Shown: piece after piece, positions 44,715-55,560 of the stretch
Layout of the letters: every line of letters begins with the position of its first letter
Numbering within the stretch: position 1 is the stretch's first letter
Assembly: GCF_001625215.2 (NCBI RefSeq)
Contig: NC_030386.2
Coordinates: 40,208,796-40,272,795 of the forward strand
Length of the DNA: 64,000 nt
Origin: Daucus carota subsp. sativus
Lineage: Eukaryota; Streptophyta; Magnoliopsida; Apiales; Apiaceae
Direction of reading: 5' to 3'
Made by a program: the position numbers and the translations under genes
Notes under the pieces: model-generated
What the model was told of the DNA's origin: nothing
Database searches by the model: none
Seen by the model: only the letters and a program-made list of their open reading frames with translations

Positions 44715-44776
44715 TATATGATCTTGGTAAGTCCTAAGTCCTCCGAACACCTTGAGGTTTTAGGGAACCTGTTAAC
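44715..44776 (-). mobile_element. Solo LTR-like fragment of the TRIM family
   Basis: On the minus strand it shares CCTAAAACCTCAAGGTGTT and the following GGAGGA...TTACCA.GATCATAT with the LTR at 22424-22493. No partner repeat or primer site is nearby. Confidence 0.5.
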
Positions 44777-44868
44777 TTAATTAACATGCAGCCTGGATTA
44801 TACTTGAGTGTGCTTTCTCTCTTCGACGAGAGATTCCTCTGGATACTGGCATATAAATAGATTGAGAG

Positions 44869-44892
44869 CCCCCCCCCCCCCCCCCCCCCCCC
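44869..44892 (+). repeat. Poly(C) run of 24 bases
   Basis: An uninterrupted C homopolymer followed by AACCCCC. Such runs are rare in AT-rich plant DNA; the length could also be a sequencing or assembly artefact. Confidence 0.8.
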
Positions 44893-45502
44893 AACCCCCA
44901 GTGGTTCATTGCTAAATCTTTATTTCCAAAATTCTGTCAAAAAATCATATACCAAGTGATGGCTAAGCCTGATTAATATTTAAATGCACGGTTATTTGAA
45001 AAACTTTGCTAAGACGATGGTCCATATCCATATCTATAAGGCATCAGTTCCCCATAAGATAAGTTTCCTTGAATAAAACATAGGACCAAGATTAAGTACA
45101 TCTGATTTTACAACCAAAAAGGAAAAAAAAAAATCAGTATTAGCAGAAAAATCTGAGTTTCTTCAATCAAATAATTTGATAACTTTGATGCGGATGATAC
45201 ATAGTGTCATAGCAAGGCAATTTATCCAGTCACAACAGAAAAAAAGACACCCGCTTGCTTCTTGAGTTTCAAAATATCATTTATACACAAATTACAGTAC
45301 AAAATGTGAAACTATATATCCAGAGAAAGAAATAGTAATATGCTCCTGAAGTCAATATGAAAAACCCATTTATGTCCAATGTTAAGATCAAACTTTAATA
45401 CCCTATTATATTGTTCTCAAGCTGACAAACTATGTGTTCTTACCTCTGACTGATGATATCTGCCCTTTTCTTTTCAGCAAAGCAATTTTGGTTAAAAAAC
45501 AG

Positions 45503-46795
45503 CTAATCTTCTTCCGAAGACGCAGCCTCCATCTCTGAACTTCCATCTGTATAGCACACTTCTTCATCCTCTTCTTCCTCAGATTCATCCCGATCGTTGA
45601 CAACGGCTCCATCATCAGCAACCAAACTATCAAGCTGCGGTAACATGTCCACACCTTTATTCCGATATATCAACCCAGTTCTCATTACATAATAAAATTT
45701 ATCCCTTAACTTACTGAGTGGGTTGGGGTCCACTAATTTACCACGACGGTACCCTTCCCTCAATGCTATTGTTGTGGTCTTGCATTTCAACGACAAATAA
45801 AATATCCCCGGATACCTAGTGAAAATTCTAGTGAACTTATGGGGAAGAATCAATTCCTCCCTTAGGCTTCTCAAGTAATTCCTCTTTGTTTTCTTGTAAA
45901 CAGTCAAGCTCAAAAATTCATGTAACACGCCAACCACTCTCTTCTCCATAAGATCACTATTCGGATCAATTCCCCTACAATCCTCATAAGGTGAAATGTA
46001 TGGTAACTTCTGAAAATCATCCATCCACGCCTTCACTTTCTTTTGCCCACCATAACCCCTCGGAAAACTCATAGGAAACGCCAACCCATTTTGCCCCCTC
46101 TTAAACTTCCTCAACCCAGTCTCCCCATTATCTGAAACACTCAAATCAACATCTTCATTCCCCATTTGCAAGGCTGAAACAGCAAACTCATCATCCCATT
46201 TCAACAGCTTCAAACAAGCCAACCCATTCGACCCTTTAACAGCCCGAAAACAATCCGGATACTTTCTAATCAAATTCCTGTCAAAATCATCAGGCAAACC
46301 CAAATCCCATTTCAAATTGTAAAGTGACTGAAAAGACACCATCTTGTCTCGAGTCATCATAAGAACTCTACACAACCTCTCCACAATCTCACTTTCACAA
46401 TTCTGATACACTAACTGTTCTTGATTATGTAAATTAAGGGCAATGTTGGTGAGCTTAAAGCAAGGCAAAGAGGGGTATTTAGGGTGAGGAAATTCTTGGA
46501 AAAGAGTAGGATATCGACGAATAAATCGAAGAGTAGGGACAGTTAAACCAAACAGTTTTTGCCAATCAGCAATTGATTTTGAAGTCAAGTAACCAGTAGA
46601 AGAACGAAAGATTGCATCTTTGAGAAGTGAAGCAGCTTTGATATCAGTGTGAATGTCAATAATGTGGTCTAGAGATTTGTTTTTTACCCATTTGAGTCTG
46701 ACTTTAACTAGGGTTCTTGATTGCTGATTCTGGGTTGGTGTTTGTATTTGGTTAAATTTAAGAAATGAAAACAATTGCTTGCTTCCCCACCTCAT
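45503..46795 (-). CDS. PORR-domain organellar RNA-binding protein (WTF1/RPD1 family)
   Basis: An intronless ORF of 430 residues from ATG at 46795. The open frame continues 84 codons further upstream, but that part is encoded by a CT/GA microsatellite and has no similarity, so I take MRWGSKQLFSFL as the start. An N-terminal organelle-targeting-like segment (Ser/Arg/Gln rich) is followed by the plant organelle RNA recognition domain (about 35-360): VKWVKNKSLDHI-type entry, LRFIRRYPTLFQEF, LGLPDDFDRNLIRKYPDCF, YISPYEDCRGIDPNS and LPHKFTRIFTRYPGIFYLS. A strongly acidic tail (ESEEEEDEE) ends it. Relatives promote group II intron splicing in chloroplasts or mitochondria. I cannot tell which organelle. 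Confidence 0.9.
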   Translation of the reverse strand: MRWGSKQLFSFLKFNQIQTPTQNQQSRTLVKVRLKWVKNKSLDHIIDIHTDIKAASLLKDAIFRSSTGYLTSKSIADWQKLFGLTVPTLRFIRRYPTLFQEFPHPKYPSLPCFKLTNIALNLHNQEQLVYQNCESEIVERLCRVLMMTRDKMVSFQSLYNLKWDLGLPDDFDRNLIRKYPDCFRAVKGSNGLACLKLLKWDDEFAVSALQMGNEDVDLSVSDNGETGLRKFKRGQNGLAFPMSFPRGYGGQKKVKAWMDDFQKLPYISPYEDCRGIDPNSDLMEKRVVGVLHEFLSLTVYKKTKRNYLRSLREELILPHKFTRIFTRYPGIFYLSLKCKTTTIALREGYRRGKLVDPNPLSKLRDKFYYVMRTGLIYRNKGVDMLPQLDSLVADDGAVVNDRDESEEEEDEEVCYTDGSSEMEAASSEED

Positions 46796-46811
46796 TTGTG
46801 TGTGCGTGTGT

Positions 46812-46915
46812 GTGAGAGAGAGAGGCAGGGGGAGAGACAGTTGAAGGGAGGGAGAAGCAGGAGAGAGATGGGGGGAGAGGCAGGAGAGAGAGAGAGAGAG
46901 AGAGAGAGGAGGGAG
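46812..46915. repeat. GA/CT microsatellite in the PORR gene 5' UTR
   Basis: Interrupted GAGAGA/GGGAGA repeats, ending with a pure GA run at about 46886-46908, lie just upstream of the chosen PORR start on the minus strand. They explain the spurious in-frame extension rich in Ser, Leu and Pro. Confidence 0.8.
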
Positions 46916-47049
46916 AGAGGGTTTTACCAGAAAGGCAGAAACTAGAACCCTGAACGAAGAATGCTGATCAGTGAGTGATGACGTGTCATTTCTCTTTGGT
47001 GACTCGCGTTCTTCTTTATACATGGTTGAAATAAGCCCATATAGCATAT

Positions 47050-47626
47050 ATGAGCCTAAATCTTTGTATTCGTTTTGAGCCCATTATGTATATTTGAGCT
47101 CAGTATGGGCTTATGCAAGCGTCGTAGGCTAATAGCCCGTTATTAAAAAGATTAAAAAGAAGTATCACTTGAACTTATTAAATTTAAAGACAAATAATTT
47201 AAACTTTTATTAACAAACAGGCTTACGTGGATATAAGTAGTAAAGTAGTGAAAAAATAAATTTCAGAATTAGACGGTTAATTCACCTTGAGTTACTTGCC
47301 CAAAATCAACTAATTCATCTAATTTGGAGTTTATTCCTTATTATATCTGACAATACAATAATATACTTATATGTTTCGTAAACTCAATTATGTCAATTTT
47401 AAACTTGTTTATCATTAGAGTTGTTTTGTATAGAATTAAATTGATAAATCTCAATAATCCATTGAAACTGTTTGTCATTGAAATAACATTATATTGAAAA
47501 AAACAAATCGAATAAAATTCAGAGTACTAGAACTTTAAAACAAAGTTCTCGCACCTTTAATTTTATTCTTTTTATTAATGAAAATAAAAAAATTAACAGA
47601 GGTTCAAGCCTCGAGAATTCTTAATA
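47050..47626. other. Spacer between the PORR and AHL-like genes
   Basis: AT-rich DNA with no recognised element. The side near 47620 is probably the 3' UTR of the AHL-like gene. Confidence 0.4.
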
Positions 47627-48118
47627 TTAAAGAATCGGTGAATCTGTGGTAATGACCTGCATGTTTTGAGAAACAAGCGTAGTCAAAACCACAGAGTGCA
47701 TGGCAACCAACTGGAAAGGCCTCACCCCAATGACACTTCCATTAAACCGACTCATTGTAGCCGTGAAGGAGAGAAAACCTGGCTCTGCAGGATTCACCAG
47801 CCCAGCAATATAAACCAAGTTGAGCGGCTCCGAAACTATTATCGGATTCGGCGACGACGGGTGTCCATAAGCCACCCGTGAAATCATTCCGGAGCCAGTG
47901 AGCACATTCACAGACACGTTATTCGCCTGCGCGAACTGATTCACCCATGCAACAACGTCCATACCGGGCGGGATTTCAAGAACTCGAGATGTTACTTGCG
48001 GAGCCGTGTTTTGCAGAGGCATGTTTTGGGGAGCCTTGTTTTTCGCACCAGGGGGCCGTCCACGTGGCTTGCTTCCTGAAGGGGGAGGAGAGTTACTGCC
48101 ACCAGCCGCGCTTGCCAT
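47627..48118 (-). CDS. Short divergent AT-hook/PPC (AHL-like) protein
   Basis: A single-exon ORF of 163 residues. Residues about 14-27 hold a type of AT-hook (KPRGRPPGAKNK) and about 44-150 a PPC/DUF296 domain (RVLEIPPGMDVVAWVNQFAQ, VNVLTGSGMISRVAYGHPS, GSVIGVRPFQLVAMHSVV). AHL proteins bind the minor groove of AT-rich DNA in the nucleus and form trimers through the PPC domain. Here the usual GRFEIL motif is replaced by EPLNLV and the C-terminal extension after the PPC domain is almost absent, so the protein is unusually short and diverged. A TATA box (48205-48214) about 90 bases upstream supports the start. It may be a functional small AHL or one losing function. Confidence 0.8.
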   Translation of the reverse strand: MASAAGGSNSPPPSGSKPRGRPPGAKNKAPQNMPLQNTAPQVTSRVLEIPPGMDVVAWVNQFAQANNVSVNVLTGSGMISRVAYGHPSSPNPIIVSEPLNLVYIAGLVNPAEPGFLSFTATMSRFNGSVIGVRPFQLVAMHSVVLTTLVSQNMQVITTDSPIL

Positions 48119-48204
48119 AGATAGTTTAGTGTTTGAGAATGGAGAGAAGTGAGTTTGTTATTGTTTGAAGGCTATAGAGTTGTGGGATACTGGGATTGGA
48201 GCCC

Positions 48205-48214
48205 CTTTTTATAG
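48205..48214 (-). promoter_or_regulatory. TATA box of the AHL-like gene
   Basis: The minus strand reads CTATAAAAAG about 90 bases before the ATG at 48118. Confidence 0.6.
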
Positions 48215-48484
48215 TTGAAGTCGGATATCATTTGCAAAAAGCATTCAATTTGCGGCATTGAATTTCAGAAGATTTCCTTGAGATTAAGAGATTTTAAATT
48301 TATTATATGAATATCGAATCTTGGATAGAAATATAGAATTAGATTCGAAAACTTAAAAAGATAACATCATATGTGTACCTTTTTTTTATTTTTCGAAATC
48401 TAAAGATATTAACGGTAATAAATTTAGGTTGAGATATTTGTTTTCTATTGGTTTAAACCTTACCAGCTACTATCAAAGATTTAA

Positions 48485-48805
48485 GGGATCTTTTTAAAAA
48501 TACCCATCTGTAAAATTATTTTATTAAAAATACTACCATCTTTTTCATTGTTTTTTATTTTCATAAAAAAAAATTCAAAAATACGGTTTGCAACCTCATT
48601 TGCAACCTTGGGCGGCGCAGCCGTAAAAGTTGCAAATGAGGTTGCAAAAGTTGCAAATGAGTTTGCAAAAGTTGCAAATGAGGTTGCAAAAGTTGCAAAT
48701 AAAAATAGAAAGTTGCAACTGTTGCAACTGCAATTGCAACTAGTTCAACTGAAAACTGTAAGTTGCAACTTCTAGTTTTCAGTTGCCATTTTCGACCTCT
48801 GTTTC

Positions 48806-48892
<87 letters not shown>

Positions 48893-49128
48893 GCAAATGA
48901 GGTTGCAAATGAAGTTAACTTTTGCAACTGCGGTTGCAACTTCATTTGCAACCTCAGTTGCAACTAAATGCAACTGAAAACTATATATAGTTGCAAATGA
49001 GGTTGCAAAAGTCGCAAACCGTATTTTTGAAAAAAAATTTTTATGAAAAAGTATTTTTAAAAATAATTCTGGAAGGTAGTATTTTTGAAAACAATAAAAG
49101 AAAAGGTAGGTAGTTTTGTAGATTTCCC
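48485..49128. mobile_element. MULE-like inverted-repeat element with TTGCAA repeats and (AT)n core
   Basis: The left end GGGATCTTTTTAAAAATACC and inverted right end GGGAAATCTACAAAACTACC are diverged, but the inner arms match well (TCAAAAATACGGTTTGC). Flanks AAGATTTAA (48476-48484) and AAAATTTAA (49129-49137) agree at 8 of 9 positions, the Mutator duplication length. The interior has a 21-bp unit built of GTTGCAAATGAG and GTTGCAAAA, repeated about three times on the left and inverted on the right, around an 81-bp (AT)n. There is no coding capacity. Confidence 0.65.
48809..48889. repeat. (AT)40 microsatellite
   Basis: An uninterrupted AT dinucleotide run of about 81 bp at the centre of the inverted-repeat element; it can form a cruciform or hairpin together with the arms. 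Confidence 0.95.
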
Positions 49129-49305
49129 AAAATTTAATGCTTTTTTAAAAATCTTAGATATCTCTACAATATAATACAACTCCAAAAGTAGATATCGTCT
49201 TATTTTTTCAAAAATCTTTAATGACGTCTTAAATTCTAATTATATTTAACCCAAATTACTTCTCATTCCTGCTCAACCTTTCCCTTCATAATAAGTGTGT
49301 GTCTG

Positions 49306-49499
49306 TTTCACAGGAGGAGCTTCTGGTTTTGGCTTCTATTTTTCTTCCCCGTTTAAATAAGTAAAAATATTTTTAACTTCTCTCTCACAATTTATATTTC
49401 CTTTTCAAACACTTTATTAACTTATTTAATTCTTAGTTTTGATGAACTTCTTTATTTAAGCAAAAAATCACTTTTTTTAAATTTACCCAAACGGCCCCT
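49306..49499 (-). mobile_element. hAT-like MITE related to the copy in DUF620 intron 2
   Basis: On the minus strand it begins GGGGCCGTTTGGGTAAATTT and continues AAAGTGATTTTTTGCTTAAAT, parallel to the start of the element at 36797. The other end near 49306 is not clear. Confidence 0.4.
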
Positions 49500-50556
49500 G
49501 AAATTATATATATGGATATGGATCTAATGGGTCATACTAATTTTAAGCCTTTATAAACCTTATACCAAATTTCACAAAATGGAAATTAAAATGACGGTAG
49601 ACCAGCATATCTGTGTATATGGGCCTAAATACTTGGGCTTTTCTATTTTTAAGGTCTTGTCACATGTGCCTTTAATAAATCATCGACGATATATCTCGTC
49701 TGTTCAATGATATTATAAAATACATTTGATTAAACTTAAAATTTTGACCTATAGACATGGATTAGTACAAGACTGCGTTTGTTTCATGAAATGAAATTGA
49801 GTAAGTGATTATCATGACTGTGATTCTTTGCAACCTGGGTACTCTTGTTATAATACTTCCACGGCTTAGTCATGTAGATTTTAGCTGTCAACACTTTGTT
49901 GAGCTGTTATTCTATATTATATTATACCAGGAGCCGTTGTTTAACGTCTCATTCATTTTGTACTCAACTTTTTATTTTGTTTGTCGCAGGACTAGTGTCT
50001 GCATTTGATTAATATGATAAATTATGTATTAGTTAGGATAATTTATATAAAAAATATATATATCTTTGTAACTATTAGTTTACTTTGATGGAATAAAATA
50101 TAGATTTCTAATACCAGACAAAATGAGTGAAAGGGACATGGTATCATATTCAGAAAGGCATACTAGGGATCTAATACCTGGCCTGCAATTCACACAAATA
50201 AGACCTGAAATTGTTTGATCATCATTTGGCTCTTAACGACAATGCTCATTGTGTAGTTTAACATGATTGAACAAAGCAGGCAAAATTGCGCCACCTATCG
50301 AGTTTGGACTTCATTTAGTTATGAAATACAAGGAAGCAGTATAAATGGAAAAAGAAATTACTTCATATAGAATGCAAAAGAAAAGTTCACATTCAAAACT
50401 TAGTCTGCACATACAAGGAAGATAGACAAAGAAATCCAAAAAGCAATCGAGCAGGATGATAGATTGACAGAGTTTTCCCTAATAGGGAGCTTATTGTATC
50501 TGGCAATACAAATCAAACTTTCATCGCTTAGACGCGAAAGAAACCAGACTGAAGTA
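49500..50556. other. Spacer and 3' UTR of NST1-like gene 1
   Basis: No gene recognised at 49500-50300. From about 50520 to 50556 the DNA is colinear with the same place after the second copy (61120-61157), marking duplicated 3' UTR. Confidence 0.45.
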
Positions 50557-53500
50557 TCAGCAGCCCAAGATAGAAAATGTTACCCCCCTAGTAGAAGCAA
50601 ACAGTTTGTATTCTTCAAAGGAAACTCCCTTATTGCGATCTCCAACAACATCCTCTGATGGTAGAGAATCTGATCTATATGGATCAGCAAGAGCCACTGG
50701 ACCCCTGAAATGGAAGAATGAAAAACCCTTGTTTTCTGCTTCTGAGAAATCAGGGTTTGCAATGCCATCTTCTTGTGATACTTTTGCTGGGGTGTGATTT
50801 TTTTTCTTGTCCAACCAGCAGCTTCTGATAGACTCACCTCCACCTGCTATCTGTTTTTGATCCATCACAATTTTAGATTTACGAACCGAACCCTGTTGGT
50901 GCTGCGAGACTTCTCCTCTGACTGATTGTTCACTGGAGTGCTGTGACTCTGAAGTTGATAATGGCTTCCTAAGCAGGGTGTTTGAAGATGGCCCGCTGTT
51001 GTTGCTCTCGCTAAGGCATGATGAGCAACTGTTAGAACCGAATTTGTTTTTTATAGAAGGGTTTCTGGTCCTAGCTGAAAAACTACACACATCCACCGCT
51101 CCAGTTGAGTACTGAGAGGTTTCTTTTTTGACATAGAATCCACTGTGGCCCTTATTTCCCATTCCTGGTTTAGATGATCTAGATTCTCTCTTCACATCAT
51201 CTTTGTCTTTGATGCGTACAGCCACCTGACCACCTGCACCTAAATTGTCAAGAGGTTTACAGGGTTTCATAGCATCAGCACTCAATGTACTATCAGCAGC
51301 AGATTCAGAGCAAGTTCGGATATGCTTCGTCTGCAACTTTGTGGTTTCCCCGACTTCCTCAATTCGAGGTGAATCTCTGCTGGTAGGAATATTCTCTGCA
51401 ACAAAATTAAGTTGCGGTCTACCACGACTATTATGCATGTAATCTCCTAGAGTGAACTTATTTCCAAAGGAAGATGGTTTGGACATATCCCCAGCTCTAA
51501 TAACTGATTTTGTACTTTTAGAATGCTTATTCTGTTCACTGGTAGTCCTTGAAGAAGTATCAAAACGATCATAATGATAATCAGATTTGTTAAACATAAC
51601 CCCATTGCCGGGAACAACTGCAGATTGCTTATTAGTAGAGCACTTTGAAGTTGCATCCTGTTGACAGTGATTATTCAGTTTCCATCCATAATACTTTAAT
51701 TGATCGGAAGCAGATGAACCGCTCTTATCGTTACTTCTGGCAAACTTCTCAGAACTGACATCAGATGAGTTACACATATTCTTTCTCATGTACACATCTT
51801 TTCCATGCTCATTCTGGATATGTGGGGATACAGGTCTGGATGACATAATTTTACCTGTTTCGACGGCATCAGGCTCCACAGCGACTATTGTTGATTCTTC
51901 AATATTAACCACAGGTGCTAACTGTTGCTTGGTTAGAGCAAAACTTTCTCTGTTCTTTTCATTCTCCTTTCTCTCTTTTCTTCGAAGCTTCTTTTCTCTT
52001 TCTTTATTTTTTCTCCTTGATTTTCGCTCGCCTTCCTTCTCTTCTTCTTCAAGAAGTTTTACCTATTGAGATAAATTGATTAGGACAACATTGATTTTTC
52101 GAAATATTCGAGACTGCGGTTATACCATGCTAGGACGTTAGTACCTGATTTTCCAATGTATTCCTTTCCTTGAAAGCAACATGAACACATTCTTCAAGCA
52201 TTTTTAGTGCAAGGGAAATGAAAACACTATGGGCATTCTCACGCGCCAGCGATTCCTGGAAAGCCTTTTTAACCTGCACAGAAATTCGTCACTTCAGAAC
52301 ACCTATACATGACACATCAAGTTGCAACATAAAACTGAAAACCCACACAAATTGTGCCCTTACACAGATGCATTTAAACATGTTTCCTAACACGGAAAGT
52401 TTAATAAACAAATACTTTAACGTCTATATATCAATTTGAGAAATATATATAAGACGAGGGAATTTTGGAAGGCGGTATTTCTACAAATATTACATAATTA
52501 ACAGAGACACGTAGTAACTGTTTCAAATATTAAGGTAGATACACCTACCCATTTTCCCTTTTAGGTTTTGACCTCTACCCTAGCACCAGTTCACCACTAC
52601 GTTTATTTGTGGGCTGGCTGTTCCCAGCTAGAATAGTTAAATAGAAATGCAATATTTGTTACCAAAGAAATCCAAATCTATCTAATAACAATATGACAAA
52701 CAAAAACTATTGCAAAATTCCATGCAAACCGAACATACTTGTTCCGTGAAAAAAACTGTAGCAGCATCTAGAAGAAATTTCCGTGCAGCTTCAGGACTCT
52801 TGGGATGTCCTTGGGGACGTGAACATCCTCCATCCAGCCTATTTCCATTTTCGTCCACCAAATTATTATCCTGTAAATAAAATGGCATTTTAAATCACGC
52901 CACAGAGAATATGGAAGCTAAATTAAATTTAATACAAAAACTAGAGATATAACAGGCCTTGTACACCCTAGTTACCTCTTTCACAACCTCATCAGCGCGT
53001 TTAAAAAACTTTCGTATGCTTTCTCCTTCCGTAACAGTGACAAAACCATCACCAACCACTAATTGGCAATAAACAGACTCTCGCCCCTCTAATGTATGAG
53101 CTTTAATAGATAATTCTGTACAGTCTTCATCTATTTTCCATGCCCTTACAGTGATATAGCATGCATCCAAACCACTGAGATCTAACCCTTTTACTTGAGC
53201 TGTTTTAGTTAATCCAACATTTTTGAACACCAAAATGTCGGATTTTCCTTCCTCAGTACCAATTCCCCATTCAAAGTGATGGTAACACCCTTCGGTGTCT
53301 ATGAATTCACGGCTCCAATCAGCTTTAACAGTGTCATGGGATATCTAAAATAAATTTAAAAAAAACATCACACTGCAACAGCAGAAAAGTAAAGGATCTG
53401 ACTGCTGATAAATTCTAGATAGCACGGTGAGGCTACAATTAAGATAAGCAAGTTAATACCATAAACATTGAAACACACCTCAAATTGAATGCTAGATTCT

Positions 53501-55390
53501 TTTCGTAAGCTTGTCAGTTCCTTTATTTTCTTGAACTCCCGATGAACATTCTTTTTGCATTCTCTACAAAACTTATTGTTGTCCAACCTGGCACATCAGC
53601 AAAATTTAGATGATAGGAGGAAATCTATAATTTATGATTAGGTACTTTGCATTTGAGTTTTGTATTCGGTTCCTCTTGTTTTGTAAGTATACAAGTCTAA
53701 CTACAGATTTTAGATCAATGCACTGACACCCACAAAAATTAACGCAGCCGCCTTAATAATGAGCCAAATGGAGAAGACCTAAATGCAAGAAGTAAAAGTT
53801 GATTTTTAATATAGGGAGATCAGATGCTTTATTTAGTTTATGCCTGGGCCAAACCTGAATAATAGATGTTCAACAAAATCCTCTTCCTTCATCCTAAAAA
53901 GAGACTGTCGAGCTTCTTCTTTTTGGTATGACCAAAACACAATTAATTGATCAAGAGAGGTCCGGACGGTATGCACTGCACAGGCTTCCCTTGTTGCTGG
54001 TCCTTTCCACCAACGTCCACCCACACCACAGGAATGATAAGGGAAAATCAACTTGCGCTCCCTTTCTCTTTTACGGGAATAGTCAAAAACCTGATAAAAA
54101 GATGGCTGTAATAAATTACCAAACAGAAGAAACAATAGATGATGATGGATTAACGGACATAGAGGGTGATTACATCTTTGATTCCTTTTAATGACGTCGA
54201 CAACCAGTAGCTATCCAAAAGGGTAAGTGCACCATCTCTTGTTATGGTGAGGCATCCCCATCGGTCAGCATATGGATCTTCATGAGCACATTGGCAACCA
54301 GCCACATCAGAGTTACCAACATTTTCAGACTTCCTGTACATTGCAATCTGGGAAAACTTTTCACCCAAAAAGCCATGGCATCTAGAACAGAACATGTTTT
54401 TATGAACTTGATCCAAGAAGGTTTGTTTATCAGCACATGAATCTTGATGAGCACATTGGCAACCAGCCACATCAGAGTTCCCAACATTTTCAGACTTCCT
54501 GTTTGCAATCTGGGAAAACTTTTCAACCAAAAAGCCATGGCATCTAGAACAGAACATGTTTTTATGAACTTGATCCAAGAAGGTTTGTTTATCTACTCTC
54601 AAAAGCTCCTGACGAGCATGTTGAGACAACCCGGTCCAAAACTACATCAACAGAAAATAATCAATACATTTGACAGTGGACACAACAACACATCAATATA
54701 AATTGACTGAATACCCAGACTCCAATGTATCATCTTCAATCCTGACAAGTTAATAAATAAGCTTTCTATACAACATTTCTAATTACAAATAAAAAAATAT
54801 TCAATTATTCAAAGAAAGAAGAACGAGGCAAATCCATCCCGTAACCATCTTGTTCTTAATCTGGTAATGTATTAAATGGAACATGTTTGTTTGTTACTTA
54901 AATTATAACAAATGCGCGAATAGAACCTACATTCAACGAAAACAATGCAGCCTCCTTTAAGGAGTCCAGTGATACTCTCTTATATGCAAAACAAAGTACG
55001 ATTCTCCACTTTGTAATTATTCTTACTCCATAAAGTAGGAAATTAGTTGTACACTATTCCATGAATATCATAGCACTCGGTATTAACTTAGGGTTGACGA
55101 TAAAATACTATCACAAAAACCATAAACCAGACTGAACCGCGCCATGAAGACACCACCATTCAAGCGTATTAAAGACCAAATATAATTCATAGATATATAA
55201 TTAAAAAAATTACTGAACACCAAATGATAAGGACATCAGAAGTTGTACACTGCCAATAAAGTACAATTCAGAAAGCAATCATGCTACTAAAACCAAATTG
55301 AATATTGTGTACCTTCTGGAGCTGATCTTTGCTAAAATCTGATGTCAACCAAGATTCAACTGACTCATTTTTCTGTATCAATTCTCTCAT
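50557..55390 (-). CDS. NST1-like gene 1 (zinc-ribbon and coiled-coil nuclear-type protein)
   Basis: Exons 55313-55390, 54174-54641, 53855-54090, 53479-53587, 52976-53344, 52739-52870, 52145-52273 and 50557-52062 give 3027 bases, 1008 residues, in phase throughout. The family is a plant-conserved one usually labelled stress response NST1-like (name from memory); function is unknown. In order: a short helical start, LSQHARQELLRVDKQTFLDQ, CSRCHGFL (Cys pair), a central domain with CRECKKNV, VKADW and GLDACYITVRAWKID, then DGGCSRPQGHPKSPEAARKFLLDAA, a highly charged Lys/Glu coiled coil encoded at the start of the last exon, and a long disordered Ser-rich tail ending FSILGC. Exon 2 carries an in-frame tandem duplication of 54-55 residues, so the CSRC segment occurs twice. 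A paralogue lies about 6 kb upstream of it (61.2 kb onward). Confidence 0.82.
54265..54591 (-). repeat. In-frame tandem duplication inside exon 2 of NST1-like gene 1
   Basis: Two adjacent copies, 54265-54429 (165 bp) and 54430-54591 (162 bp), are nearly identical. Each encodes DKQTFLDQVHKNMFCSRC followed by the KSENVGNSDVAGCQCAH segment. The one-codon length difference is at QIAMYRKSEN versus QIANRKSEN. Confidence 0.92.
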
Positions 55391-55560
55391 CTTCAAAAGT
55401 CAATTGTTTCAATAATCCTTGAATTCGCAATTCACCCACTGATTAACAAACAAAACACAGTTACTAATGATTTAGATAATCACCAACAAAGCCTAGTCCA
55501 CCTTCTCATTCTCTCCACTGGAATTGAAGTGTAGCTGCTGAATGAGTTCCTACAAAAATA

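Larger units (their letters stand above)
43272..45502. other. Intergenic region with simple repeats
   Basis: No convincing gene. It contains a CA microsatellite (about 44588-44612), a 24-base poly(C) run (44869-44892) and a piece related to the 22.4-kb TRIM LTR (44715-44776). The part next to 45503 is probably the 3' UTR of the PORR gene. Confidence 0.5.

Noticed and set aside
46796..47047. 84-codon in-frame N-terminal extension of the PORR protein
   Set aside because: It is encoded by a CT/GA microsatellite and gives Ser/Leu/Pro low complexity; the ATG at 46795 begins a normal targeting-like N-terminus.
48561..48973. Minus-strand ORFs made of YIYIYI and short Gln/Leu repeats
   Set aside because: They are translations of the (AT)n and TTGCAA repeats, not genes.
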